NCBI GenBank assembly: GCA_021464415.1 | Contig: CM038463.1 | Location: forward strand, 2,728,001-2,792,000 | Length of the DNA: 64,000 nt | Origin: Lonicera japonica | Taxonomy: Eukaryota; Streptophyta; Magnoliopsida; Dipsacales; Caprifoliaceae | Direction of reading: 5' to 3' | In this document: one piece after another, positions 46,049 to 57,542 of the stretch | Position numbering within the stretch: position 1 is the stretch's first letter | How the letters are laid out: every line of letters starts with the position of its first letter | Notes under the pieces: model-generated | Told to the model about the DNA's origin: nothing | The model's input: the letters and a program-made list of their open reading frames with translations, nothing else | Databases searched by the model: none | Position numbers and translations under genes: made by a program

Positions 46049-46822
46049 TCACAACCTACGTAACCCTAGACTCCTAACATGATCCTGGTAAATGTCTATA
46101 ACTATAGGCTTAGTCAAGGGGTCCGCAACCATACGACTAGTAGAGATATGCTTAAGAACCACCTCATTTTGCGCAACCATGTCACGAATGGAATGGTATC
46201 TAATATCTATGTGTTTAATTTTTTCATGATACTTGAGATCCTTGGAGTATGCAAGAGTTGCCGAGTTATCACAATATATCGTAACCGGCTCCGAAGCGCT
46301 TTTAACAATGCCAAACTCTCGAAGGAATTTTCTCAACCAAACACCTTCTTGAACAGCAGCTGAACAAGCAACGTACTCCGCCTCCATCGTAGATAGTTCA
46401 ATGCAAGTTTGCTTCTTGCTGCACCATGATATTGCTCCATCGTTGAGCAAGAAAGCATAGCCTAACATCAATTTGCGTTCGTCTGGGTCACCTCCGCAAT
46501 CAGCATCGGTGTATCCAACCACACGCAAATTCAATACTTGATAGTAAAGCATATAATCAGCTATCCATTTCAAATATCGGAGTATTTTCTTCACTGCTTT
46601 CCAATGAGCAACGCCAGGATTCTCTTGGGATCTACTAACAAAACCAACTACATAGCAAATATCGGGCCGTGTACATATCATCGCATACATCAGGCTACCA
46701 ATAGCATTAGCATACGGAACACGAGCCATCTTTTCCTTCTCATCAAGAGTCTTAGGACACATATCCAGACTTAAGGTATTACCCTTCTCAACAGGAGTGT
46801 CAATGGGTTTACAAGCTTGCAT
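46049..46822 (-). pseudogene. Copia RNase H domain (open, part of broken pol)
   Basis: A 257-residue open stretch. It starts in the RT-RNase H connection (PIDTPVEKG, YANAIGSLMYAM, TRPDI) and holds the RNase H core: GYTDADCGGD (Asp), WCSKKQT, LSTMEAEYVA (Glu), IYCDNSATL (Asp) and the final HIDIRYH and DPLTK blocks. The usual Trp in D-A-D-W is Cys here. It is the best preserved part of the element. A stop separates it from the reverse transcriptase upstream. Confidence 0.85.
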
Positions 46823-47878
46823 CTAAAAACGATCAAGTACATTTCTTATGTAAGTCTCTTGAGACAAACCAATAAGTTTTCTTGATCGATCTCTTGAGAT
46901 CTTAACTCCGAGCACATAGCTTGCCTCTCCCATGTTTTTCATTTCAAAATTTGAAGACAACCACGTTTGTGTGGCGCCAACAACCATCTTCTTGTTATTT
47001 TCAGCTAATAGTATGTCATCTACTTACAAAGAGAGAATCAATAAACTATTCCCAGAACGTTTATCGCACACACAGTGGTCCTCCTCGATCATCGTAAATC
47101 CATTTGAAGAAATGGCTCGATGGAATCTCAGGTACCATTGTCTAGATTACTGCTTCAACCTATAAATGGATCGTTTGAGCTTGTAAACTTTGCGCTCTTT
47201 CTCGCTTGCTATAAAACCAACAGGTTGATTCATATGGATTTCCTCGTCTAATTCTCCATTAAGAAATACAGTTTTAACGTCCATCTGAAAAGGTTCTAAA
47301 TCCATACAAGCGATAATAGCTAGAATGAGGCGGATTAAGGCAAATCTCACTACCGGTGAGAAGGTTTTCTCATAGTCAACGCCTTCTTTTTGGGTGTAGC
47401 TTTTCGCCATAAAACGAGCTTTATACTTATCAATGGAACCATCTGCCTTGCATTTTACTTTTAGAACCCATTTGTTTCCAATAGTCTTTCGCCCTGGCGG
47501 AAAATCTACCAAATTTCAGACATTGTTCTTCTTCATTGCAACTTTTCATTCAACTGAAGTAGAGAATGTGATAGTCTCCTTATAATTTCTAGGCTTATCT
47601 ATATATTGTGGAGTACACATGAAAGCTGCCTCCTCAATCTCAAAACGACGACGTGGAATACTCTCACGATTGCTCCTACGCAAGTGTGGACTTTGAGAAT
47701 TAGTCTCTAATAGAGGGACACTCCCACTAGGAGGTCGCACACTCCCACTAGGAAGCGAATCGCTCTCAACATCCTCATTCAGATTTGAAACGCCTTCGTT
47801 CGATTCGACCATTTCAAACAACTTAATGTTTCTGTCCACATCCCCTCTCTTGGGGAATTCCTTTTCTAGGAAATCCAC
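46823..47878 (-). pseudogene. Copia reverse transcriptase (broken)
   Basis: Blocks in order on the minus strand: NKWVLKVKCKADG, KARFMAKSYTQ, DYEKTFSPVV, QMDVKTVFLNGEL, VYKLKRSIYRLKQ (before 47147), then VDDILLAENN near 47020, where the residue before V-D-D, normally Tyr, is a stop codon. Other stops lie near 47146, 47513 and 47545. The region upstream, 47546-47878, is the variable linker after integrase. Confidence 0.85.
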
Positions 47879-47881
47879 ATC

Positions 47882-48641
47882 TCACGACTCAATCTCAGAA
47901 ACAGTTCCATCTTTTTGTTCACCAAGCATCATATATCTTTTAGATTCCTTAGAATATCTAATAAATGTGCACTTATGCACCCTAGGGCCTAGTTTTCTAT
48001 GCGAATGAGAACTAGTGTGAACATATCCCGCTGCGCCCCATAGGCGCAAATGGCTTAAGTAAGGCTTCCTGCCCGTCCAAAGCTCATAAGGCGTTGATGA
48101 AACATATTTAGAAGGCACACAGTTGAGGATATAGGCATCAACTAAGATAGCATCCCCCCCAGAAAGATAGTGGGAGGTCAACTTGCGCCATCACTGATCT
48201 AACCATATCCAAAAGGTTTCTATTCTTTCTCTCCGCTATACCATTTTGTTGCGGAGTATATGGAGTAGTTAACTACCTCTGAATACCTTTTTCATCACAT
48301 AGTTGTTCAAATAGCTCAGATAAATACTCGCGTTCACGATTAGTATGGAGAGCCTTAATAGTACTCCCACTTTGATTTTCAACCAACCTTATAAAATGTT
48401 TAAAGCAATCCAATGCTTCAGACTTATGGGAGATCAAATGTACAAAACTGTAACGTGTATAATCATCTATAAATGTGATGAAATAGCTAGCACCATGCCT
48501 TACCCTCACACTAAGTGGGCCACATATGTCTGAATGTACTAATTGCAAAGGAAAATATGCTCTAGTGGCTTTTTCAAACGATTTTTTAGTTGACTTTTCT
48601 ACTAAGCAATGCTCACAATTGGGCAAACTAACTTTAGCGAA
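47882..48641 (-). pseudogene. Copia integrase (broken, altered catalytic residue)
   Basis: The zinc-binding end CEHCLVEKS is followed by the core: LVHSDICGP (first Asp), FIDDYTRYSFV, then ALHTNREREYL, where the usual second catalytic Asp (T-D-x-G-x-E-Y) is Asn, and QQNGIAERKN (Glu). A stop at about 48275 and a frameshift near 48182 split the domain. Integrase would insert the DNA copy. Confidence 0.85.
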
Positions 48642-49180
48642 CTAACCTAACAAGCCCTTTCTAGCTAATCGATTCATTCTGTCCTGGCCTACATGACCAA
48701 GTCTAGTATGTCCAATTGTAGAATTATCAGCATAAGTCAAAAAAGAAATAGAATTATTATTACTGGAATAACAAATATCCAAAACAAATAATCCATCTGA
48801 AATAAAACCACTACTATAAAAAAATATTCCATTAAAAATGCTAACATTATTGTTCTTGAAAACTACTCGAAATCCTAGCCTAAGCAAAGCAAAAACTGAT
48901 AAAAAGTTTCGTCGAATATCAGGAGCAAACAATACATCATGGATCAATAAGTCGTGTCCACCGCGCATGCACAGCTTGTAGGTTCCAATACCGGTAACCT
49001 GAACAGCTTCTCCATTGCCCACGTAAAGTACTCTGCTTCCTGCAGGTATTAAGCGGTACTCCATATATCCAACTCTATCCCTCACGACATGTTCGGACGT
49101 TCCTAAATCTACAATTCAATCATAGGAAGGATGAGTTACCATAACATGACTTGTTACATAAACAAAAGGAGAATTATAAC
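48642..49180 (-). pseudogene. Copia protease and GAG-pre-integrase region (broken)
   Basis: Protease block IVDLGTSEHVV near 49110-49075. The usual active-site D-S-G is D-L-G, and the preceding Trp codon is a stop. Then GNGEAVQVTGIGT, LIHDVLFAPDIRRNFLSV and the pre-integrase GHTRLGHVGQDRMNRLA. Confidence 0.8.
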
Positions 49181-49903
49181 TTAAGAGTACCTTCTTCGGC
49201 TCAGTGCAGTCACGAGCGAAGTGACCTTCCTTGCCACAGTTAAAGCATGCTTTCTCGGCGTTGCCCTTCTTATCACCACGCTTGCCCGCTTGTGTTTGGT
49301 AGAGTTTGCCTTTTTAGGCGCAGGTTCATCATCGTTCCTCTTCCCATTGTTAGATGCCTTGCGCGAACCAGAGTGAACCATAAGAAAGGAATTATTAACT
49401 TTAGTAGCTTCCAAGTGCTCAGCCTCTAACTCCAAATGACGCGCTAGATTATCGAAAGTTTTGATGTTTTTATTGTGCGTCATATTGACTCTCATACATT
49501 CTCACGAATCAGGTAGAGAACGAATCCCAACTTGAATCTGCTGCTCATCACTCAAGTTGTTCCCAGCTGCCTTGAGTTCGCGAATCATAGTCGACATCTG
49601 TCTAAGATGCTGCTTCATCGGGGCGTTAGAGCACATCTTATATGAGTCAAACTTCAAAGTCAACGCATTCAACCTAATAGCTGAAGTGGAACCATACTTA
49701 GCTTTCAGGGTATCCCACATTTCTCGAGCTATCTTACAGTTCTCGAATGCATTGATCAAGTCATTGTGTATGCTGCTAAGCATAACAAAGCGCGCACAAC
49801 GATCCTTCTTGACCCACTGAGTGTAGGCCTCTTGATCGCGCCGATGTTGGGCACCATTGCCATCCTCCGGTGGTGGAGTCAAAGACTGGGTCAAGGTTTT
49901 CAA
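49181..49903 (-). pseudogene. Copia gag with zinc knuckle (broken)
   Basis: The open part 49502-49903 matches the UBN2-type gag domain: REMWDTLKAKYG, LNALTLKFDSYKM, MKQHLRQMSTMIRELKAAG, with the typical following LSDEQQIQ. A stop at 49502-49504 and a frameshift follow. The CCHC knuckle CFNCGKEGHFARDC lies at about 49208-49243 in a different frame from the upstream piece. Confidence 0.8.
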
Positions 49904-50529
49904 AACCTCTTACTCATCAAGGGGATATTGGATTTTATGGTGCCAAATATCATAATTGTCACCATCCAATTTTTCTCCTTTGTTCAAGTCAGTAATAATG
50001 CTCTTAGAAGTCATCTAATATGCGCAAAAATAAGGATATTATTATCAGCACATCACACATAATATTTTGCAGCACAAATCTTAAATAAAATTTAATAGGT
50101 TACACATGGCACGAGATCGAAAGATCGCTACGCTCAAAATCATTCCCCCCATCATATGATATTATTAAATTAAATTTTAAATTACACGCAAAATTGTATA
50201 GAAGCTTTAAGTTACCACTACACTCCCACTATATATAAAACAGGTAAAAACATGCAACACAACGATATATAACAGTGAATTATATCAAAAAAAAATGCAT
50301 GGTACCATAATAACCCAAAAAACTATTTTTTTTAAAAAAAAACAGAAAACTTTTTTTTATTATTATAAACGAAACTGTCATTTTCTCTTGAAAAACGTGC
50401 AAAGAAAAAAAATACCTTTCTAAGAGTATATATATATGTTAACACAGCAGATCATTACCTACGAAAATCATACGTACATATATACAAGAGATTGCACGTG
50501 TATGATTGTGTATGAAGACCAATCATATT
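49904..50529 (-). other. Leader of the copia element
   Basis: Between the primer-binding site and gag. AT-rich with homopolymer A runs. No frame is supported. Confidence 0.6.
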
Positions 50530-50541
50530 GCTCTGAAACCA
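50530..50541 (-). other. Copia primer-binding site
   Basis: Minus strand tggtttcagagc, one mismatch to the tRNA-Met site tggtatcagagc. It is one base from the LTR-like sequence starting at 50543. Confidence 0.75.
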
Positions 50542-50542
50542 A

Positions 50543-50674
50543 TGTAGGAAAAATAATACAAGTATCCCATACCTGTGTACGCAGCGGATTGATTTGGATC
50601 TTGTGCGATTGACCTTGGGATACTCGCGTTGTGTAGCGTTAACTTTGAAGTTTGACTCATATAAGATGCGCTAA
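50543..50674 (-). repeat. Partial duplicate of the copia LTR end
   Basis: The first ~100 bases repeat the start of the LTR at 50675 (tgtaggaaaaataatacaag, then gcagcggattgatttgg). They are then followed by ~40 bases found nowhere else in the LTR. The duplicate lies between the primer-binding site and the full 5' LTR. The 3' LTR has no such duplicate. Confidence 0.8.
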
Positions 50675-51000
50675 TGTAGGAAAAATAATACAAGTATCTC
50701 ATACCTATATACGCAGTGGATTGATTTGGATCTTGTACGATTGGCCTTACGATACTCGCATTGTATAGTGTTACTCGAATAGCTATCACTATGTCCACAG
50801 CTTCAAGTGCTCTCTACGAGGAACCTCTAGAATGTGCTTGAGAAAAGCTGACGGTTGCCTTTAATTATGTTGTGTATTGTGTATGATTATTTAAGTCTAA
50901 AGACCTAGATATATATCATTAGGCTTAAAGGGTTTTGAAACCCCAAGGCCCACTATGAATGTTCCTGTTCGGCTAAACCAACAAGCCCCAAAAACTAACG
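50675..51000 (-). repeat. 5' LTR of the copia element
   Basis: Partner of 44629-44943. Ends aaaactaacg, so the terminal CA has become CG. Abuts the tatat duplication. Confidence 0.8.
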
Positions 51001-51005
51001 TATAT

Positions 51006-51591
51006 GGAGTTTATCTTTCCGGGAAGGAACAAAAATTGAAACTAAAAGTGCACGAAAGTTAATTCGTAGCTACATAATACCGCTCAATAAAGGTCTTGGT
51101 TCCATTTCCTTGTGGACAAGGCTAATAGAGTAATAAATGGGCATTTGTTCTAGTGGTACTGCTATCTACTTGAAGCCTTACTTTTCCCATTGAGAAGAAG
51201 TTTTCTCGCTTCCGTTACAGTAGGTGATGTCTAACACACGATCTGCGAAGTTAAAAAATGATTACCAGATAGAAAATAATAATAAAATTAATTAATTTAT
51301 GTGATAAGTTAGAAAATAAAAAAGCAAAAAAACATCTTAATGCACATCTTAACTTATTTTACAATTTCTCACAAATTTATATTATTTTTTACTAGTTTAT
51401 ATTTTATCATCACACAGAACCTGCATTGTTATTATTTTTGTTATTATTTTCCTCGTCCAAACTCTCAAGTAAAGATCTTTAACCCTTTAACATTAGTATT
51501 TCGTTTCCTTTTCTACTCTTTTACAGATCAATCTCAAACAGCACATTAACATTAGCAAAAGTGCATTGTTATCCTAGCCAATGTATCCAAC
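51006..51591. other. Spacer between copia and gypsy elements
   Basis: No gene. AT-rich. A phrase at 51135-51160 (gcatttgttctagtggtact) is weakly A-box-like. Confidence 0.5.
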
Positions 51592-51596
51592 CATAG
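51592..51596. repeat. Target-site duplication, left (catag)
   Basis: Identical to 57538-57542. Confidence 0.92.
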
Positions 51597-52158
51597 TGTC
51601 ACGGGGCGTCCTTTGATGGCACAAAGGAGGCCGCGTGAGCGACCGTGCTAACCGATAGCCCGGTCGAGTGTGATCGAATTTTATTTACAATCAACGAACA
51701 ACATGCAACAACAGTAATTTTAAAGAGAGCGTGAGCACAAATTGAGATTACTTCATTGCAAGAAATGAGATTACATGGAAAGCTATTACAATGCGAAAGA
51801 AAGTAAGAGCTTGAAAACAAAGTGCTAAACAACGTGCACTCGTAGGCAACTCGGGTGTGAGGTAGATAGTCTTATCCCCACATATAACCACTTAATGAAA
51901 ATACCAAAGTTGTAGCAGTGCACGTTGGGTCTTACAAGTTATAAGAAAACTTATACAAAGGAAATGCAATACAATTACAAAGGAAATTCCTAGATCTAAT
52001 TACATGGAAACAATATTTACATATGAGAAACCTAAACATAATAAAACTAGATGACGCTGGATCTCCTGTTGGGCCGTGCTGCGCTCGGGCACAAGCACGG
52101 TGCTGATGAAGTGTAATCGATGTCGGTCACGAGTGCTGTTGGAAGGCACCCCGTGACA
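51597..52158 (-). repeat. 3' LTR of the gypsy element (562 bp)
   Basis: Ends tgtcacgg...cgtgaca, which are themselves a short inverted repeat. The pol frame runs about 110 bases into it, ending at 52047. Confidence 0.95.
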
Positions 52159-52890
52159 TCCTCCCCCACCAGAGCTGTTGACGCCCTCGGCAACTGGTTG
52201 AGGTATGCTGTGATCTGGTCCTGGAAGGCCGATAGGTCTGATGCTCTTTCCCAAGTGTTCTCTTCTGGGTCTCTTCCTGCCCATTTGACAAGGAACTCTT
52301 GGTGTTGTTTGCGAGAAGCTGTCACAACTCGATCGGCCAGGATGGCCTCCACTGACTGCTTCCCTTCTGCTCTCTGCCTTAGCCCTGGACGACTAAACTC
52401 TCCCCGGGATGGATCGGTTGTGTCAGCAAAATACGGTTTCAGCATGCTGACATGAAATACTGGGTGAACCTTCAGCCAGCTAGGGGGTTCAATCCGATAA
52501 GCCACTTTTCCAATTTTCTTCACAATCCTAAGCGGCCCCTCATATTTTTGCAAAAGGCGTGGGTCTCTACCCCTCAAGAACTTCCTATCTTGTGGAAGGA
52601 GCTTCACCATTACGAGATCTCCTACTTGGAACTCTAACAGTCGCCTTTTCTGATCTGCATACTTCTTCATTCGATGGGTGGCTTTCTCTAGGTGCGAACG
52701 AGCCAACTCAATATTCTGCTTCCACTCTTCTGAGAAATTACGGGCTCTAGGAGATTTTGAAACTGGCATCGAGTTGGCGGTGTGAGGAAGGATGGGTTGT
52801 TGTCCAGTAACGATTTCGAAGGCGCTCTTGCTTGTCCCGGAGTTTTTCTGGGCATTGAAGCGCAGTTGAGCCACGTCCAATAACTTGACC
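52047..52890 (-). pseudogene. Gypsy integrase C-terminus with chromodomain (frame-shifted from pol)
   Basis: 278 residues. Contains the GPY-like region (FLRGRDPRLLQKYEGPLRIVKK; HPVFHVSMLKPY) and at residues ~190-235 a chromodomain (VEAILADRVV, FLVKWAG, NTWERASDL). Chromodomains direct chromovirus insertion to marked chromatin. The frameshift from the integrase core lies near 52885-52900. The last ~37 codons lie inside the LTR, as seen in chromoviruses of this type. Function would require read-through or repair, so this copy is not functional. Confidence 0.85.
52159..52170 (-). other. Polypurine tract of the gypsy element
   Basis: Minus strand ggtgggggagga directly before the 3' LTR. It is the primer for plus-strand DNA synthesis. 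It overlaps the 3' part of the pol frame. Confidence 0.85.
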
Positions 52891-53640
52891 CAATTTCATT
52901 GTGTTGACTAGCAAAATGGCGCAGATATTCCTCAAGCATTGCGTTGTATCTTTCAGTCTGCCCATCGGACTGAGGGTGGTAACTGAAGCTCATACACAGT
53001 TTGGAACCGAGAACCTTGAAAAGTTCCTTCCAAAAATTTTCCGTGAATCGTGAGTCCCTATCACTAACAATGCTCCGAGGAATCCCCCAATACTTAACCA
53101 CATACTTGAAGAATAATTGTGCAGTCTCCTCTCCTGACGTGTTCTTTGGAACCGCAATAAAAGTGGCATACTTCGAAAAACGATCGACGACCACAAGGAT
53201 AGTCGTCAAGTCCCCCACTTTGGGCAGACCTGATATGAAATCGAGCGAAACGCTTTCCCAAGGTCGCTCTGGGATGGGTAGAGGTTCCAGTAACCCTGCG
53301 GGCTGTCTCCGCTCGATTTTGTCTTGTTGGCAGATCAGGCAAGTCCTAACATAGCTCTCCACATCGTCTTTCATTTGAGGCCAGTAGTACCCTTGCTTGA
53401 GGAGGGCCAACGTCCTTTCTTGACCAGGGTGTCCCGCCCATAAGGTATCATGGCATTCTCGAATCAGGGTCCGCCTCAATTCCCCTACTCGAGGAACAAA
53501 AACTCGATTTCCCTTTGTCGAGATGAACCCGTTGTCTAACCAAAACTGCCATGTTTTCCCCTTCTCGATCATTTTCAATAGTTGGGCAGAAATAGGATCT
53601 TGCGGTAGCGCATTCTTGATTTTGTTTCGGATTTCGGTAG
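52885..53640 (-). pseudogene. Gypsy integrase core (frame-shifted)
   Basis: HHCC zinc-binding block (HDTLWAGHPG...CLICQQDK) is followed by the catalytic core: SLDFISGLP (Asp), IVSDRDSRF (Asp) and GQTERYNAML (Glu). All three catalytic residues are present. The frame differs from the RT-RNase H frame upstream, with a shift near 53635-53655. Confidence 0.88.
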
Positions 53641-56600
53641 CACTTGGCTGTCGATTCGAAGAATGGCGTTAAGGAACGCGTTGGACTGTTCGTTGAACTC
53701 CACCCTGCGACTCAAAGCATCCGCTACTTTATTAGTCGAACCCGCCTTATACTCCATCCAAAAATTGAATTCAGCTAGTAATTCTTGCCACCTTGCTTGT
53801 TTAGAACTCAATTTTGGTTGACTAAGAAAGTGGCTGACCGCAGTGTTATCTGTCTTCACAAAAAATCGAGAACCAAGAAGGTAGTGCCGCCATAACCTTA
53901 GACAATGGACAACTGCTAGTAACTCCTTCTCGTGAGCAGAATACCTCCTATCGGTGTCATTGAGCTTACGACTTTCGTATGCTACCGGGTGGCTCTCCTG
54001 CATTAAGACTCCTCCGAGGGCAACATCTGATGCATCGGTGTGCACTTCAAACAGCTTGGTCACATCCGGTAGAGTAAGAACCGGGTCTTCAGACATAACC
54101 TTCTTTAAAGCATCGAAGGCGGCTTGGCACCCTGTCGACCAATCCCAAACTTTTGCCTTCTTTAGTAGTTCCGTCAGGGGCAATGCGATACTAGAGTAGT
54201 CTTTCACGAACTTTCTGTAGTAATTCGCCAGTCCCAGAAAAGAACGGAGTTCCGACACATTGGTGGGCGCTTGCCATTCCTGAATAACCTTGACCTTAAT
54301 CGGATCCATTTGCACTCTCCCTTGTTCAATGATGTGGCCAAGAAATTTGATACGCTTCTGCGCAAAAGATCACTTCGACAACTTGATATACAACTCATGT
54401 TTTCGAAGTCTCTCAAATACATTCTTCAGGTGCTCTTCATGTTCTTCCATGTTTTCGCTGTACACGACGATATCATCGAGATAAACAACGATAAAATCAT
54501 CCAAGTAGTCCCTAAGAACCTGATTCATTAAGGTGCTGAAAGTGGCTGGAGCATTGGTTAGCCCAAATGGCATAACAAGGAATTCATAAGCCCCGTATCT
54601 GGTGATGCATGTGGTTTTTCCCTCATCTCCTGCTGCAATGCGAACTTGCCAATACCCGGATCTGAGATTGAGCTTAGTGAAAACTTTTGCCCAGCTGAGT
54701 TGGTCAAAGCAATCGGCCACAAGAGGAATCGTGTAGTTATTCCGAATGGTTACCTTGTTGAGAGCTCGGTAGTCGACACACATTCTCAAGGAGCCGTCTT
54801 GTTTCTTTTGAAAGAGGACTGGGGCCCCGTACGGCGATTTGGCTGGCTGCACTAAACCTGCATCCAATAATTCCTTTAACTGTTTTTGAAGTTCTGCCAG
54901 TTCGGGCAGGGACATCCGATAAGCTGCTCGAACTGGAGGCTTAGCACCCGGCACTAGTTCAATCTGGTGGTCCACTTCTCTACATGGAGGTAACTTCTTC
55001 GAAAGGTTGTCGGGCATTACATCTTCGAACTCGGTTAACACCCGTCGAATGGATTTCGGCAAGGGTCCTGACGTCTCCTGAATTTCGTCCCATTTCAGCG
55101 CGGCCACAAAAGTAGGATTATTGTGCTTCAGTCCCTTCTTCAGTTGAATTGCAGATAAAAACTTCCCACTACTGGAAAGGGTCATCACCGGGATGACGCA
55201 GGGGTTCTTGCCAAGCATTATGAGGCTATTCGTGCTGGGCATGACGCTAGCCTTAGTTTCCCTCAAGAACTCTAAACCCAGGATAACCTTGAAGTCGTCC
55301 ATTACCACCACTGAAAAGTTGGTTATCCCTTCATAAGGACCCACCTTGACTAACACAGATTTCGCCATTCCAGCGACAGGTTGAGGGGCCGAATTGATGG
55401 CCTTCACACGGCCCACTCCTTTCTCCAAAATGAGGCCTAACCGTTCGACTTCAGTACTTGCCAGATAGTTGTGCGTTGCGCCCGTGTCCACCATGGCCTG
55501 AATCGGCTTCCCGTTGATTTTGATATCAACATACATTAGGCCGTTTCCTTGAGGACTCTTCCCAACACCTGCTCTCCCATTTGGGGTTGGGTCTACCTTC
55601 CCTTTTTGTCGATGATCCTCCTCTACTGTCACCGCGTTGCAAGAATGCATGAACTGCCCTTGATAAGCACCAAGTGAAGCTCCTTCACACTCTTCGGTTT
55701 CTTCCTCAAACTCTGTGTGGTCATTAGGCTGGATACGGAAGGGTTGTCCAGAACCAGATGGTACTTTTAGGAGCATGCCGCCACCTCTAGCAACAAGAGC
55801 ACTTAAAAGTTGCTTGTCAGGGCAGTTAGCCATGAAATGAGCACCGTGACACAAGTAGCACGTTCCGGGGCTGACGGGCTTTTTTCCATTATTGCCGGTT
55901 TGGGAGTTCCCTGTGAACTTGTTCCCATTTTTGTAATTATTTTGCTGGGTAAATGGCCTGGTGGGTGTGTTGCCTCTCCAATCAAGTCTGGCAGGAGAAT
56001 TCGGTTTTCTCTCCCCCGCATTCTTCGCTTGTCCACTTCTTGGGACATTTGTTTTGGGACCGGTGGTGTAATCTTGCAGGCATTCAGCAGTTGATATGGC
56101 TTGATGTAACGTCTTCACTTGCCTACGATTTAACTCCGTTTTGGCCCATGGTTGTAACCCGATCATGAAGAAGAATAGTCTATCCGCGTCATTCATATCG
56201 TGGATATCTAGCATGATGGTGCTGAATGCATTGATGTACTCCTTGATGCTCCCTGTGTGCTTTGTTTGAAGGAGTTCTTGTCGTGCGTTATGGGATGTGT
56301 TTTCGGGAAGGAATCGATCACGCAACTCTTTTTTCAGATCCTCCCAAGTGCTAATCTCGCACTCCCCAGCTTGAACCTCGTTGTACTTGTTCCGCCACCA
56401 TAATTTGGCATCCCCGGACAAGTACATGGACGCGGAGGATATCTTCGTTTTCTCCTCGTCGACCTTTGTTGCCCGAAAATATTGTTCCATGTCGAAAACA
56501 AAATTTTCTAATTCCTTAGCATCACGAACACCAGTGAATGCTTTGGGTTCGGGCACTTTTATCTTTGTACGCTCCCCACCTCCAACTGGTGAGTTAGCGA

Positions 56601-56904
56601 TTACCATCGACAATATAGTCAATTTCTGGGCGAGTTGATTGATTTCAGTTCTCATCTCATCCATCATCTCCCCAAAATGACCCCCTGGTGGGATTCCCTG
56701 AAGATTTTGGAGGCCTTCCTTCAAATCTTGTATGCGATCGATAAGTGCGAGCGAGCTACCCGATGCATCCCCTGCTGGCATAGTTTGGGTGCGTAACTCC
56801 AAACTTTGCACACGATCGAGGAGAGAGGGCGTTCTGCCCATTTTCTCCATTAGCGAGCCAACATTTCTTTCGAGGGCTTCGATTCTCTGGCTATTGGTTC
56901 CCAT
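53575..56904 (-). pseudogene. Gypsy gag-protease-RT-RNase H (one in-frame stop)
   Basis: Starts at the ATG complementary to 56904-56902 ([14 protein letters not shown], coiled coil). Gag: [15 protein letters not shown] to [16 protein letters not shown] knuckle [13 protein letters not shown] near 55860-55820. Protease [12 protein letters not shown] near 55500. [34 protein letters not shown] and the catalytic [10 protein letters not shown] near 54480. A TGA at 54370-54372 interrupts soon after, in a position usually Cys. The same frame resumes with FLGLANYYRKFV and RNase H (VHTDASDVALGG; YSAHEKELLAVV; FVKTDNTA; KVADALSRR), losing register after about 53640. All RT and RNase H catalytic acids are present. 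Confidence 0.93.
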
Positions 56905-56960
56905 CGTAACATAGTAAGATACACCAACTGGGTTTTACAAGGCAGCAATCGAAAATAATT

Positions 56961-56972
56961 CCTCTGATACCA
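56961..56972 (-). other. Primer-binding site of the gypsy element
   Basis: Minus strand tggtatcagagg, complementary to the tRNA-Met 3' end. It starts two bases after the 5' LTR. Confidence 0.9.
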
Positions 56973-56974
56973 AT

Positions 56975-57537
56975 TGTCACGGAGCGTCCTTTGATGGCAC
57001 AAAGGAGGCCGCGTGAGCGACCGTGCTAACCGATAGCCCGGTCGAGTGTGATCAAATTTTATTTATAATCAACGAACAACATGCAACAACAGTAATTTTA
57101 AAGAGAGCGTGAGCACAAATTGAGATTACTTCATTGCAATAAATGAGATTACATGGAAAGCTATTACAATGCGAAAGAAAGTAAGAGCTTGAAAACAAAG
57201 TGCTAAACAACGTGCACTAGTAAGCAACTCAGGTGTGAGGTAAATAGTCTTATCCCCACATATAACCACTTAATGAAAATACCAAAGTTGTAGCAGTGCA
57301 CGTTGGGTCTTTACAAGTCACAAGAAAACTTATACAAAGGAAATGCAATACAATTACAAAGGAAATTCCTAGATTTAATTACATGGAAACAATATTTACA
57401 TATGAGAAACCTAAACATAATAAAACTAGATGACGCTGGATCGCCTGTTGGGCCGTGCTGCGCTCGGGCGCAAGCACGGTGCTGATGAAGTGTAGTCGAT
57501 GTCGGTCACGAGTGCCGTTGGAAGGCACCTCGTTACA
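56975..57537 (-). repeat. 5' LTR of the gypsy element (563 bp)
   Basis: Partner of 51597-52158. Distal end reads cgttaca instead of cgtgaca. Confidence 0.95.
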
Positions 57538-57542
57538 CATAG
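57538..57542. repeat. Target-site duplication, right (catag)
   Basis: Identical to 51592-51596. Confidence 0.92.

Larger units (their letters stand above)
44629..51000 (-). mobile_element. Ty1/copia retrotransposon (6.4 kb, decayed)
   Basis: Minus-strand element with order gag, protease, integrase, reverse transcriptase, RNase H, which is the copia order. LTRs at 44629-44943 and 50675-51000. Target duplication tatat at 44624-44628 and 51001-51005. Primer-binding site at 50530-50541 (tggtttcagagc on the minus strand, one change from the tRNA-Met type). LTRs differ at many positions (about 88% alike by eye), and the genes carry several stops and frameshifts, so it is an old, inactive insertion. 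Confidence 0.9.
51597..57537 (-). mobile_element. Ty3/gypsy chromovirus, nearly intact (5941 bp)
   Basis: Two LTRs (51597-52158 and 56975-57537), perfect target duplication catag (51592-51596 and 57538-57542), primer-binding site and polypurine tract in place, and a gag-pol with chromodomain. Counting by eye, the LTRs differ at about 17 bases and one indel over 562, so about 97% identical. That points to a recent insertion, of the order of a million years under usual plant LTR rates. Coding is broken only by one stop and two frameshifts. It contains the gag-protease-RT-RNase H-integrase order that defines gypsy. Confidence 0.95.

Noticed and set aside
49181..49495. 104-residue minus-strand frame as the copia zinc-finger protein
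   Set aside because: The zinc knuckle is read in another register; the C-terminal part of this frame is a shadow after a frameshift.
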